Of a stretch of DNA of 41,199 nt, positions 1 to 10,743 are shown one piece after another. Under the pieces are notes generated by a model. That model did no database searches. It saw nothing but the letters and a program-made list of their open reading frames with translations, and had not been told where the DNA came from. The stretch is taken from assembly GCA_023375785.1 (NCBI GenBank), contig SZWC01015120.1:6706-47904 (forward strand), given 5' to 3'. The stretch is from Penium margaritaceum (taxonomy: Eukaryota; Streptophyta; Zygnematophyceae; Desmidiales; Peniaceae). Position 1 is the first letter of the stretch. Each line of letters begins with the position of its first letter. Made by a program: the position numbers and the translations under genes.

Positions 1-1050
1 TCTATATCTATATCTATATCTATATCTATACCTATATCTATATCTATATCTATATCTATATCTATATCTATATTTATATCTTTATCTATATCTTTATCTA
101 TATCTATATCTATATCTATATTTATATCTAGATCTATATCTATATCTATACATATATCTTTATCTATATCTATATCTATATCTATATCTATATCTATATC
201 TATATCCATATCTATATCTATGTCTTTAACTATATCTATATCTATATATATCTATATCTATATCTACATCTATATCTATATCTATATCTTTATCTATATC
301 TATACCTATATCAATATCTATATCTATATCTATATCAAAATCTACATCTATATGTATATCTATATATATATGTAAATCTAAATCTATATCTACATCTATA
401 TCTATATCTATATCTATATCTATATCTATATATATATCTATATCTATATCTATATCTATATCTATATCTATATCTATATCTATATCTATATCTATGTCTA
501 TATCTATATCTATATCTATATCTATACCTATATCTATATCTATATCTATATCTATATATATATCTATATCTATATCTATATCTATATCTATGTATATCTA
601 TATCTATATCTATATCTATATCTATATTGATATCTATATCTATATGTATATGTATATGTATATCTATATGTATATCCATATATATATCTTTATCTATATC
701 TATATCTATATCTATGTCTATGTCTATATCTATATCTAAATCTGTCTATATATATATATTTATGTCTATATCTATATCTATATCTATATCCTTATCCATA
801 TCTATATCTATGTTTATATCTATATCTATATCTACATATACATATTCATCTCTATATTTATATGTTTTAATATATATATCTATATGTGTATCTATATGTA
901 TCTAGATGTACATATGTATCTATTGATATCTATATTCACTATGTATCTATGTCTATATCTATAGCTGGATCTCTATCTATATCTATACCTATTTCTATGG
1001 CTGTATTTATATCTATATCCATGCCTATATCTACATCAATAGCATTAAAT
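1..1050. repeat. TATATC hexanucleotide microsatellite
   Basis: About 1 kb of nearly uninterrupted 6-bp TCTATA units starts at the window edge, so the true left end is unknown. Variant units (TCTTTA, TCCATA, TGTATA, TCTACA) become more common after about 600, and the array fades out between 960 and 1070. The apparent proteins here (Ile-Ser, Tyr-Arg or Ile-Asp dipeptide runs on both strands) arise only because the unit length is a multiple of three. The array is not coding. Confidence 0.97.
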
Positions 1051-1773
1051 ACATAGTATAGATAAAGATATAAATATAATTATAGACATGGCTAAAGATA
1101 TAATGAAAAGTAGACATAAATCTATTTGAAAATATAAACTTGGATATAAATATTGAAAAAAAAATCTATATTAGTTGAACATTTTCGATTTTCATTTGTA
1201 TGGATTTATTTCATGATGTCAATCATACGCATGTAATTGTTATTGCTCTTTAATTAATGAATGTATCTTTTTCACACATTGAGTAATGGTGAAATCCACA
1301 TATTTTCCATTTTTTAGTACTTATTGAGGATAGATGAAGAAATTATGTTGAAATATTTCATATTTACATCATTGAATAGAATGAGAGAGCAATCGAATTT
1401 GACAAATCTAAGAAAAAAATCGTTATTTATGTGTTCATCCGCTATTATTTGGAATTTTTACTTTCATCTTCATTGCAACCTTTGGTAGAATAAATTTATA
1501 TTCTTTGAGTTGAAACTGATGTCATGAATTCCATCCTTATGTCTATGTGAAAGGAAAATCTAATATATTCGAACTATGCATGATGATCTGAAATATCATG
1601 ATAAACGTTGCTATGAATTGAACTTTTTCACTTTGTAATAACATATTTACCAATTCATTTGATTCAAATGTACTTTTTTCTTGTTTTGGATCATTTTTGC
1701 TTGAGATTTAAATGGGTGTTTCGCTAAATTGCTGTTGTCTTGTCGTTTTTTGAAATGCTATTCTGGACCTTAG
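1051..1773. other. AT-rich stretch without a recognisable gene
   Basis: Low-GC DNA with short A and T runs and stops in every frame. I see no LTR, TIR, RNA gene or conserved coding signal. It separates the microsatellite from the more GC-balanced DNA that starts near 1770. Confidence 0.6.
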
Positions 1774-2389
1774 ATGGAAGGCGGCCCGGCGCGGCTCATC
1801 GTGTTGCTTTCTGACCTTTTAACGTCAGCGCAAGGTGTTTTTCTTCTTTTCGTTGAGGGTATTCTTTGCGGCGAGAACTCTATTGCAAACCGTCAGGTTC
1901 GCAAGTTCAGCCCTCCTTGTTTTTTATTCTATTACTCGCCGGGTTTGCGGAGTTGGATTTATCTAGCAAAAGCTCCAATCCACGTCTCCGAGGACTTAGC
2001 CGTGAGCCCATTCCGATTGCTGACGCGGCTTAAGTCGCCATAGTTAGAAGACACGTCTCTACACTTGGTCGCGGTACCCTGACACGGATTAGGACTTCGC
2101 TGTATTTTTTTTCAGCACTTCTGTCGCGTCCGGAAGACAGGATCCCTCTGAGCGCGATTTTCCTTGCGGAAGCGACTCCCAATCCGAGAAATACGTGCGA
2201 ATCGGACAGACTTCGCGTAGCAACCAGGGTATTTTCCAAAACAGATACCGGACATCGCAAGCAAGCACTTGCCTGCACTGACGACGACTTCTCGGACAGG
2301 AGGGGAAGGTCGAGCAAAACTCGTTTCCGAGGCAGATAACATCTTTGAACTCGGCTTCAGTCTATTACTATGTAACCCCGATGCAAGCC

Positions 2390-2690
2390 TGCGTGCAGCC
2401 AATGCCACTGGTTCATCTACTGAGAGCCTCATGCCCACGAAACTGAAAAGGGCAAACTTGTCCGAGGCGATGACCTGACTAGTCGCCACGACAATTTGCG
2501 ACGATGAGGACAGGTATAAAAGGTGAGCGATTGTTCCGAAAAAATGTTAAAACACATGCCACGGTCAGCAATAGCGCATGGCAAACTCCGCCGGCAAATC
2601 TCGTAAGCGCCAAACTCCGACCTGACGTGCGAGACCTACCTGGTACGCCGGCTGAATGGGGAGTTTTGTGAGGGCAGTGTGTATGATAAA
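2390..2690. repeat. Dispersed repeat, copy A
   Basis: This copy shares the core GGGCAAACTTGTCC (2450-2463) followed by GATGACCTGAC and AGTCGC with copies at 3051 and 8475. Further shared blocks are GTCAGCAAT and CTCCGACCTGACG. Together these show one repeat family of a few hundred bases. No coding frame runs through all copies, so it is probably non-autonomous or a relic. Its ends are uncertain. Confidence 0.65.
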
Positions 2691-2864
2691 CATAAAATTG
2701 TTGTACATGTTTGATTCAGACTCATTCCTGCTGAGCCCAACTAATTACGAACAACAGAATAGGACCTTCGCTCAAACCGTCGTGAATGTGTGAAGGTTAG
2801 CGCGTCGATGTATCACAAACGAGCAGGGCAAACTGTTTTCGAATAAATGGAGGACAGAATTGCC

Positions 2865-3285
2865 TAGGCGGATAGACAATGATTCAGCCATTTAGGTCGG
2901 CTTACTTCTGCGACCACCGCTATGAACGTTGAGCATCCGATAGCCTAGGATTCAGGTAGGTCCAAACTTTACAGTCTGCCTAGATCCGACACCTTCCAGT
3001 AGGACAGAGCAAAAACTAGGATTATTTGGTCAATTTATCCAAATGAAAATGGGCAAACTTGTCGGAGGCGATGACCTGACCAGTCGCAACTATGTTTTGC
3101 GACGATGTAGACATGAGGGCATGGCAAGCTTCTACACTGACTTTTTACTCCAAAAAGATGTGATTGTCAGCAATGACCGCAGGATTACTCCACCGGTAAA
3201 TCGCGTCATTGCCAGACTCCGACCTGACGGGAAATTTTCACCTCGTACGCCGCCCCAACAGCGAGCTTTTGAGGGACCATGTGTT
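2865..3285. repeat. Dispersed repeat, copy B
   Basis: The most complete copy. It has, in order: a block containing TTTAGGTCGGCTTA with GCGACCACCGCTA (from 2890); GGATTATTTGGTCAATTTAT (3019-3038); GGGCAAACTTGTCGGAGG (3051-3068) with GATGACCTGACCAGTCGC; then GTCAGCAATGACCG and CTCCGACCTGACGGG. The same order recurs in part at 8277-8660 and 8915-9085. No TIR or poly-A tail was recognised. Confidence 0.65.
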
Positions 3286-3351
3286 TCAGGAATATAAAAC
3301 TTAGAATTAAACTGCAACATATGTTAGCACCGGCGTTTGACTTTAGGAAAC

Positions 3352-3560
3352 CAGTGTTGCCATCGGGGTCCGTGGTAACCCCTATACCGCGACCCCGAGA
3401 CATCGATAAACATCGATGTAACATCGAGGTCGGGGTTTCACATTTTTCGTGTGCGAACACGTACGGTCCACGCACCGGCGTGGGGTCCCCCTCGCCACTT
3501 GAGGTGCGTTCGGCCGGCTGACTCAAGATGTGTTGTCGGTGTGCATCGACGTCCATCGAT
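3352..3560. repeat. hAT 5' end with subterminal CATCGATG motifs
   Basis: The candidate TIR CAGTGTT is followed by ACATCGATAAACATCGATG (3400-3418), ACATCGAGG (3421-3429) and CATCGACGTCCATCGATGTG (3544-3563). Short subterminal motifs of this kind are the usual binding sites of the BED finger of hAT transposases. Related motifs occur at 7705-7780 near the other end. Confidence 0.5.
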
Positions 3561-4214
3561 GTGTTGCCGTGTATTGTTGTCCAACTTCATCAAAGTAGAC
3601 CATAAAAGTAAGTCAAAGCAGGGATATACTGGAATACTTGGAATCTCATCAGTTAGAGGTTTTGACTTTCGTAGTTTGCAAGTTTGAAATTACGCAGTAA
3701 CCGTATGGGTGTTTAGCTCTCACATATTTTTGTGCTCTAATATTTTTGCGTGCTCTGTTTTGAGCGTCGAATGTCATTCAGATGTTTGCATTGGTCGACT
3801 GCTTTGCCCTGTTACGTGCCATATTTGGAGACATTTTTCACGGGTTTGTACCTTGTTTCGGTCGAAAACAATGGCACTGTAAATATTTATGTAAGAATCT
3901 TCGCCGGCATCTAGCCTGATATCTCATGCGGCACAGGATTGCGGTTTCCGCGCCGTCGGATGTGCCAACATCCACCAATGTGGTGCATCCAATGGCGATT
4001 GTAAAGGCAACCAGGTGCGATGTCGCTGTAGTGAACACGTCGGACAAGCCACTTCGGCCACAATCGTGGCCAACGGCTCGCTCCACATATGCCGCTCAAA
4101 CTGTTTCGAGGAATACAAATTTGTTGACACATTGAATATGACATTTTACTTTGCAAACGGTGGTTTGAAGGACTATCGAACAAGAAACCACCATGAGCAT
4201 AGTACCACTCATCG

Positions 4215-4235
4215 TTTGACGTACAGTACGTCAAA
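4215..4235. repeat. Perfect 10-bp inverted repeat, 1-nt centre
   Basis: TTTGACGTAC (4215-4224), one A (4225), then GTACGTCAAA (4226-4235). It lies inside the hAT element upstream of the transposase. It contains two outward TGACGT/ACGTCA-type half sites, so a dimeric regulator site is possible, but nothing shows that it is used. Confidence 0.6.
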
Positions 4236-4495
4236 TTTTTGCAAGGTGGTAGACTCCGCTCGGGGTTTAGAAAAATTAAGTGAGCACGCTGCCACGTGCG
4301 GTGGTTGCGGCTACGGGGTTGTCTCTGACCGAGGCCAAAGTTCTGGCCACGCTCGGCTAGGAAGCACGGCGGACCGTGGCCTCGTCAGTTAGCGACGGCC
4401 CTCTACGGCCTCCCCCCTGCTCAGTGTCAAGTTCCGTGCCTTAGGCACGGGAAAACCAGGCCCCTCAACTCCTGGAACGTCCCCTCCTCAGCACC

Positions 4496-7148
4496 ATGTC
4501 TGCGGCTGCTTCATCCTCAATGACAGCATCATCGTCAGAGCCGCCGCTTGTCGAGCCCCCCAGAGTGGCACCATGCAGGGGAGATTTTCTCACCCTTGCC
4601 CTCTCCCGCCACCTCAAACCTTCTCCAACGGCTGCAAAGAAGGCGGGGTTCCAGTGCGGTTCATGTGGCGGCGTCTATCCCGGCACCTGCGACCGTATCA
4701 GGGGCCATTTCGGAGAAAACAACGCCAACATCGCCAAGTGCCCGCATCCCCCACCCCTTGCACGCGATGCCCTGGGCCTGGAACGGACTCCTATCCCTCC
4801 AGACGATTGGAAGCCCCACTGTGGCCGCCTCTACAACGGCAAGGGCGAGTCCTGGGGCACCAGGGACAAGCCAGTTGCATGGGCAAGGATGTGGGAAGAG
4901 AGGGAGAGGGCGGCTCAGAGGGAGAGAGCAAGGATCACCGCCGAAGATGAGGAGGAGCAGTAAGAAGCAGAGCTGCAGGCTGCTGCAACAATGCTAGCTG
5001 CACAGCAGGCAAACGCGATCCTGAACGCCATGCCCTTGGTTGATGTGAACCGCATGGCCGGCATGAGGCAGAGCAGCATGAGGGGTTTCACAGACCAGGC
5101 CAACAATGACAAGTGCTAGATGGCAATTGTCAAACTCATGGCGTACAAGGCGCTGCCCATCTCCTTCTGCAAGGAGGCCCCCATGATGGAGGTCATTTCC
5201 ACCGCCAAGCACACAACCCCTTCATTCAGGCTGCCCCACCGCGACAAGGTTGTGGACACCATCCTCCCTAAGCTGGACAGGGACCTTGAAGAGCTGGACA
5301 GGCCGCTGAAGGACCAGTGGGCTATCTACGGCTGCTCCTTGGCGGTAGACGAGTGGGCCGATGAGCAATCTCGGCCCATTTACAACGCGATGGCCGTCAA
5401 CATCGGCGGCTCGTGCCACATTTTTTCTCGTGATGCCAGCGGCCTTGTGAGAAACGCCAACCACATGGCGGGGATGATCGAGCAGGCCATTGAGGAGGTG
5501 GGGGTGCAGCACGTTGTTGGTGTTGTCTGCGACAACACCAACGTGAACAAGAGGGCTTTTGAAGATTTGAAGGACAAGTACCCCCAGATTTTTTTCCAAG
5601 GGTGCTGCGCACACAACATCGACTTGGTCATGAAGGATCTTGGCAAGAGTGAGTGGGGGGCTGCAATCATCAGCAAGGCGGAGAAGCTGGTCGCCTTTTT
5701 CCGCAACAACGATAGGCCAAGAACGTGGCTGAAGAAGGAGAGTGGGGGGCGTGTGCTGCTGCCCCGTTGTGAAACTCGCTTCGCCACAACGTACGACGTG
5801 TTGCAGCGGCTGCTGGACATGCGGCCATTTCTGTGGAAGATGGTGCAGGATGCCCAGTGGAAAGAGATGGGCAGCCAACGCGACGCTGGATTTCAGGCCC
5901 GCAAGAAGTCAGTGCGAAGCATGATCAAGAGGCAGGTTTTTTGGGTGCAGGTGAAGCAGTTTCGCGACCTCCTTGTGCCCTTGGTGAAGGTGCTGCGTAT
6001 AGCAGACCATCCAGGGAAGGGTGTGGCCGATATTTATGAGGGGCTGCTAGACGCCATGGAGGACTTGGGCAAGTTGGGTGAGCCAAGAGGTAACAAGCCG
6101 GCACGCGTCGGAGCCGCACAGGTGCAGCTTGCAACAAGCAGGCTATCACAGCGCTGGAAGGCAGACATGAACTGCCCCCTGTACGCAGCAGCAAGGCGAC
6201 TCCACCCTACCCATTTCGGCAACAACCTCAGCGGCGATGCCGAGACTGTCACAGCATGGTCGGCCGTCGTGGATGCCTTGGTCCCCGCGGACGAGCACGA
6301 CCAGATTCAAGATGAGATCCGCGCTTTTCAAAACGGCCAGACAAGCACGGTGGTTGACCCATTNCATTTCAAAGCCACCAGCAAGCGCAGGCCCCGCGAT
6401 GCAAGCTGGCTGGCTGACAAGGATGCCTCCGACAGTGAGGATGACGGTGAGCTCACTGAGGTGGGGTGGAATGATGGAGAGGGTGAGGCAGGTGATGGTG
6501 AGGATGTAGGGGACGAGGGGGATGAGGGTGATGAGGGTGGAGATGGGGAGGGAGGTGAAGAAGAGGAGGAGGAGCAGGAGGAAGGGCGGGAGGGTGAGAC
6601 GACAGATGTGGAGGGCCCGAGCCATGCGAGGCCGATCCGCAGCCGTAGCATGATGGAGGCAGTGACCTCCATCTTTGGTGCAGGTGTGGCATGTTCTACA
6701 GCTGTAGCAGGAACTGCACGGACTGCCGCGCGTGCACGTGCTGCTGCTGCAAGCGCGGGTGCTGGTGGTTCAGCAGAAGCAGCTACAGGAGATGCTAAAG
6801 TTGGTACTGAAGGTGCTGTCGGAGGTACTGCTGGAGGTGCAGCTGGAGGTGCTGCAGGAGGTGCAGCAGGAGGTGCTGCAGGAGGTGCAACTGGAGGTGC
6901 AACTGGAGGTGCTGCTGGAGGTACTGCTGGAGGTGCAGCTGGAGGTGCTGCTGGAGGTGCAGGAGGACGTGGTACTGGGGGTTCTGCTGGACGTGCTGCT
7001 GGGGGTGCTGCTGGACGTGCTGCTGGGNAGTTCTGCTGTGGGTGCTGCAGGTGGTGCAACTGGAGCTGCAAGGATGAGCAAGAGGATGGCGGCGGGGAGT
7101 GCTGCCAATGCAGTAGAGAAGCAGCAGAAGCGCAAGACCCGTGCTTGA
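4496..7148 (+). pseudogene. hAT transposase with BED zinc finger (two stops, one frameshift)
   Basis: One reading frame begins at the ATG at 4496 and runs through TAA (4961-4963) and TAG (5117-5119). All segments are in register, so this is one gene of roughly 880 codons with two nonsense changes. The N-terminal part has a BED-type finger (FQCGSCGGVYPGTCDRIRGH, about residues 51-70), which binds element ends. The part from 5120 matches the DUF659/hAT core: VDEWAD (first catalytic Asp region), VVCDNTNVNK (second Asp) and the CCAHNIDL motif. The usual C-terminal hAT dimerisation region (a tryptophan-rich, SxxxxER-type segment) is not seen. It would fall near the N at 6364, after which the frame passes into an acidic tract (6470-6600) and Gly-Gly-Ala-Ala repeats (6800-7020). 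At the N at 7028 the frame must shift to reach the basic tail ending KQQKRKTRA at 7148. Without the shift the frame runs on to 7309 with implausible Cys-rich sequence. It is inactive as read. Confidence 0.85.
6790..7027 (+). repeat. Gly-Gly-Ala-Ala coding minisatellite in the hAT gene
   Basis: Tandem 12-bp units of the GGAGGTGCAGCT type encode GGAA repeats and leave several other frames open, including a 247-codon shadow frame on the minus strand. The array ends at the single N at 7028, where the coding frame breaks, which suggests that the assembly is uncertain in this repeat. Confidence 0.85.
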
Positions 7149-7699
7149 TGCCCCCCCCCTGTCATGCAGGTTCAGATGTGCAGTCTTCTTGCGTTGCAGC
7201 CTGCTTTCCACCAGCCATGCACCATAGTGTGGAGGGCTCCATGGGCTTGGTTGTCATGCTTGTGATGTGCAGGTTGTTGCATATTGAACTGCATTGCCTT
7301 CAATGTTGAACTGCGTTGCCTTTTTTTATTGAAACCATATAGTTGCTTTTTTATTGGACTGCTTGGTGCTCCCAACATGCAAACGTTGCAAACGTCATCT
7401 TTGCTTACATGATTGTGAATGGCAATGCTACTTACAAGATGTGATTCCTACTTTCCGTGAGTAGACTGTGCACACGGAGTTGTTTCAGCAAAGTGTCCAT
7501 TTTAGATATGAATGCTGAAATGTAGTGCATTGTCACTCTGGTTAAGATAGGTCTACATAACAATGTAACATAGTTATGGAGTTCTATATGATCCGTGCAA
7601 TGCTTCATAAATGTGGCATGAAAAGATTTGATGTGAGTGATGATTTCATAGGAATTGGCAGAGTTGTGAAGGTGGCAAAACATTTCCACAAGGAGTCAT

Positions 7700-7798
7700 A
7701 TGCAATTGTCGATGTGTCGATGTAACTGAGGCCAGATACATCTACACATCGATGTCCGAGGCGATGTGTCGATGCCCGAGGTACAACTGTGAACACTG
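7700..7798. repeat. hAT 3' end with subterminal motifs
   Basis: GTCGATGTGTCGATGTAAC (7708-7726), CACATCGATGTCCGAGGCG (7745-7763) and TGTGTCGATGCCCGAGG mirror the CATCGATG cluster at the 5' end. The element appears to close with AACACTG at 7792-7798. Confidence 0.5.
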
Positions 7799-8092
7799 CT
7801 GTAAACACAAAGACTGCCAGATCCCGTGAAGGGCGTGTGGCTGAAACCAACTGCCAACCTGACACACTACACACTGGAGCGCATGCAGTCAATAAGTATC
7901 TTACAAAAAGTTGAACAACTTTAAAATGTTTTTGCAAGAGTTAAAAAAAATCAAAGTATTATTCTTATGGCTTGCCAGACCAGAAACAAACCTCAAGGCA
8001 AAATGCTGTTGTTTTGAGCCGATGGTACATTGCCAAGTTAGGGGGAAGGAGTTGTGGGAGTTGAGTGAAGGGCTTGATCAACATCAGGAGGT
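7799..8092. other. Intergenic stretch, no gene seen
   Basis: This segment lies downstream of the candidate hAT terminus. No domain or RNA signal was recognised. The short open frames have no protein character. Confidence 0.5.
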
Positions 8093-8146
8093 AAAGGAGG
8101 AGGAGGAGGGGGAGGAGAAGGAGAATTAGGGGGAGGAGGAGGAGAA
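8093..8146. repeat. Polypurine GGAGGA-rich tract
   Basis: A 33-nt all-purine run (8093-8125) and an 18-nt run (8128-8145) are separated only by TT. The sequence is a duplicated module of GGGGGAGGAG followed by AAGGAGAATTA or GAGGAGAATTA. It is purine-rich enough for triplex (H-DNA) or G-rich structure. Confidence 0.75.
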
Positions 8147-8199
8147 TTAGGGGTAGAAACATATCCTTGAATCAGACCACCTTCAAAGTTCAAGTCCAA

Positions 8200-8660
8200 G
8201 CACTCTCGGTCAAAGGATAAACAAACGGTTTGATATCTTAGAAAACAAGGACGGCCGGAATCGCTCGGGCGTCAAAGCGGCCGTCCAACCGTTCAGGTCG
8301 GCTTGTAACTTCAAACATCTTTGCCTGGTTTGAGTGTCCGGTCGATGAGGAATCAGATAGGCTCCTATGCTAGTAGCCCTTGGCGACACATCACCTCTCA
8401 CAAGGACAAGGAGGAAACCAGGATTATCTGATCAATTTATCCAATGAAAATTTTGTGCCTGTTCACTTTTGCAAGGGCAAACTTGTCCGCGATGACGACC
8501 TGACCAGTCGCCATGACTGGCTACGACGACGACGGCATGTATGAATGACAAGAGTCAGATCCAAAAGCTAGTTTTCCAAATATGTGACTGTCAGCGATGA
8601 CCCTTGGATTGATCTGGCCAGCTAATCCGACCTAAGCCATACTCCGATGAAACAAAAGTG
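8200..8660. repeat. Dispersed repeat, copy C
   Basis: It contains GTCCAACCGTTCAGGTCGGC (8280-8299), GGATTATCTGATCAATTTAT (8421-8440), GGGCAAACTTGTCCGCGATG (8475-8494), GACCTGACCAGTCGCCA and GTGACTGTCAGCGATGACC. These are in the same order as in copies A and B. Confidence 0.65.
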
Positions 8661-8714
8661 CTTGCAGCAGAAGACAGCGATGACAGCGCGATTACGACAG
8701 GCGCGATATTTCTC

Positions 8715-8739
8715 AATGATGCTCTATGAGAGCATCATT
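8715..8739. repeat. Perfect 11-bp hairpin
   Basis: AATGATGCTCT (8715-8725), loop ATG, then AGAGCATCATT (8729-8739). It lies between repeat copies C and D. No U-run follows, so there is no reason to call it a terminator. Confidence 0.7.
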
Positions 8740-8839
8740 CAGAAGACCCCTTTATTCTCTCATCGAGTTGTCATCGACTCATCAGCATCGACCATGGTAT
8801 AGAGAACAGGACCTCCGATCGAACTAGAGGGAAGATAAG

Positions 8840-9090
8840 ATGGTCAGAACCATCCGCTATAAGTTTCGGGACTTTACAAAGGTGAGACGGCCAATCGAGC
8901 CTGGGCGTGAAAACGACCGCCCAACCGTTCAGGTCGGTGTACCGCGCCGACCACCGCTACCAGGGCAGAGCTTCTCGGAGGCTATGAAACCAGGTAGCCT
9001 TAAATACTCTTCCTCCAGATGAACTCGACGCATGTGCTAAAGACAAGGCTCGAACCAGGATTATCTGGTCAATTTATCCCTTCTGCAATG
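8840..9090. repeat. Dispersed repeat, copy D (partial)
   Basis: It has CGCCCAACCGTTCAGGTCGG (8920-8939), GCGCCGACCACCGCTACCAG and AGGATTATCTGGTCAATTTA (9056-9075). The GGGCAAACTTG half of the family is absent, so this is a 3'-truncated copy. Confidence 0.6.
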
Positions 9091-9324
9091 ACAGAGCCAT
9101 GGAATGGCATGTCACGACTTGATATGACTTGTTACAACAAAGGCACCTTTGTCTACTTCACAGAGAAGCAAGCAGAACCCCCCTATCACATCATGGCTGC
9201 TTCTACATCCGACTTAGTAATTGAGTTCTTGTAGTTTGCCAAGCTATGTGTGAAACGACTCTAAGGTGCTATAGTCTCGCAAGTGCAGCGACTCGTAGTA
9301 GCTCCCAAGGGGTTCTACAGTCCT

Positions 9325-9962
9325 TGTTGTGATGTGAATGGTTTCATTCCATTTTTACAGCTTCTTGTGACCACTCACCCGTGTCCATGCTCGTGCAGAT
9401 CCGTGATGCGGGTCCAGCTGCCGCCGGAGCACTGACAGGCGGTGGATCCATCCACCAGGAGCTGCCAGACGACTGCCACGACGTCCCGGATGCTTGTTGG
9501 GGTGCTCTGTAGTTTTTCTGTAGACGCTAGAGATTTCTCGGGGGACTGGCTCTCGAGCCCGATATGCATGTTTTGCATTGTCTGTCCACCGATGGATGCC
9601 AGACTTGAGCGTGTGACCAATCGTAGCGTCCGGCTCGAGATTCTGCATCTCTAGGTTTAGACGGTGTTGAGTTTGGATGCCTGTGCGCAGAGTTGCGGCC
9701 AGAACAATGGTTTTGAGCCGGTTTTAGAACAAACTGACACTGTCGCGTGCGTCACCCGCCGTGTGCCGCAGCAGGTATTCATGCTGTGTGCTTGTCAATT
9801 GTCATTTCTCTCTGCATTACTAAGCTCTTAGAGCTTATGAGACTTTGCGCATCTCCCTAGCCTGATCCTTGCTGTTTCTTACACCTGCTTCCTTTCTATT
9901 GCGCCAGCTAACTGGACAGTGTCGCCACATCAGCAGTAGCAAGGTTAAGAAGCTTCTTACCA
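9325..9962 (+). repeat. Copia 5' LTR
   Basis: It begins TGTTGTGATGTGA at 9325, and the same start follows the polypurine tract at 16359. About 320 bases align closely with the 3' copy, including CCATGCTCGTGCAGATCCGT and TGCATGTTTTGCATTGTCTG. The right end is placed at ..TTACCA (9962), eight bases before the primer site. That gives about 638 bp. Confidence 0.85.
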
Positions 9963-9970
9963 ATTTTTCT

Positions 9971-9982
9971 TGGTATCAGAGC
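9971..9982 (+). promoter_or_regulatory. Primer-binding site (tRNA-iMet type)
   Basis: TGGTATCAGAGC is the sequence complementary to the 3' end of plant initiator tRNA-Met used by most plant Copia elements. Its position just inside the LTR fixes the orientation and the LTR end. Confidence 0.95.
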
Positions 9983-10743
9983 AGCGAGACCTCTCTCGCT
10001 GAGCTGCGCCACAGTGACGCAGCACCAGCAGCAGTAGTGAGAGTCACCGCCGCCGTTACATCCCGTGACCTATCGCAGCCGACGTTAACAACAGCGACGT
10101 CACCACGCAATCGCCACCACCGTAGCAAGTGGAGCTGCGGCAGTGACGATATCTTGTAGCCACGTCGGTCACTAGCAGAAGCACCGGGTGGTAGCAGCAG
10201 CCGTGTCTGGTTGCCAGCATGTACACTAAAGAGATTAAAAAAAAAGCAGCTCACAGCAGCAGCTTGCGGCGGCGGCTATGAGCAATCGCAGCACGCAGCG
10301 GCGGCAGCAACTTGCTGCCACGATGACAGCAGCACCCGCGAGCAGCGCAGCGGTTATAGCAGCACAGTAGTAGACCCGCCGGAGCAGTAGCGGCGGCCTT
10401 GCACAGCACTGTTGTTGCACAACAGGTATGTGCAGCTGTGCAGAAACTACACAGCACTCCGCAGGCCTACGTGGCACTACGCAAGCCTGCGCAACCCCTA
10501 CGCAAGTACGAGAAAGGGGTGACGAGGTCACCCCCACCGGTCACGCGAGTTCGCGTGACCTCCAAAAAATCGCTGGCCTAAAAAACGGTAGGGAAAAAAT
10601 GCTAGCTTTCTTTACTAGGGTAGAAAACGCTGACGCGAGCATAGGCTGTGCTAACGTCAGCAGTTTTGGGGTCAAAACGTCAATTTTTGTGAGCTTTTCA
10701 ACTCTTCAAGAAACAATGTCACTTTCTTGTTCGGAGCATTTAT
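9983..10743 (+). other. Copia untranslated leader
   Basis: The leader between primer site and gag is rich in GCAGCA and GCGGCGGC runs (10000-10420). Open frames on both strands here are Ala-, Ser- or Cys-rich products of that composition. I see no conserved domain. Confidence 0.6.

Larger units (their letters stand above)
3352..7798 (+). mobile_element. hAT-superfamily DNA transposon, decayed
   Basis: The element encloses a BED-finger hAT transposase. A candidate terminal inverted repeat is CAGTGTT at 3352-3358 and its complement AACACTG at 7792-7798. The flanking 8-mers are taggaaac (3344-3351) and ctgtaaac (7799-7806), which agree at five of eight positions, as an aged 8-bp hAT target duplication might. 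CATCGATG-like motifs cluster inside both ends. The size, about 4.45 kb, is normal for an autonomous hAT element. The ends are inferred by eye. The transposase frame is better supported than the exact termini. Confidence 0.6.

Noticed and set aside
1..1050. Telomeric repeat
   Set aside because: The TATATC unit is not a known telomere motif and has no G-rich strand.
6328..7071. 247-codon Pro/Ala-rich minus-strand frame
   Set aside because: Shadow of the GGAA-repeat and acidic part of the hAT gene.
8715..8739. Rho-independent terminator
   Set aside because: No U-tract follows the hairpin and the context is not bacterial.
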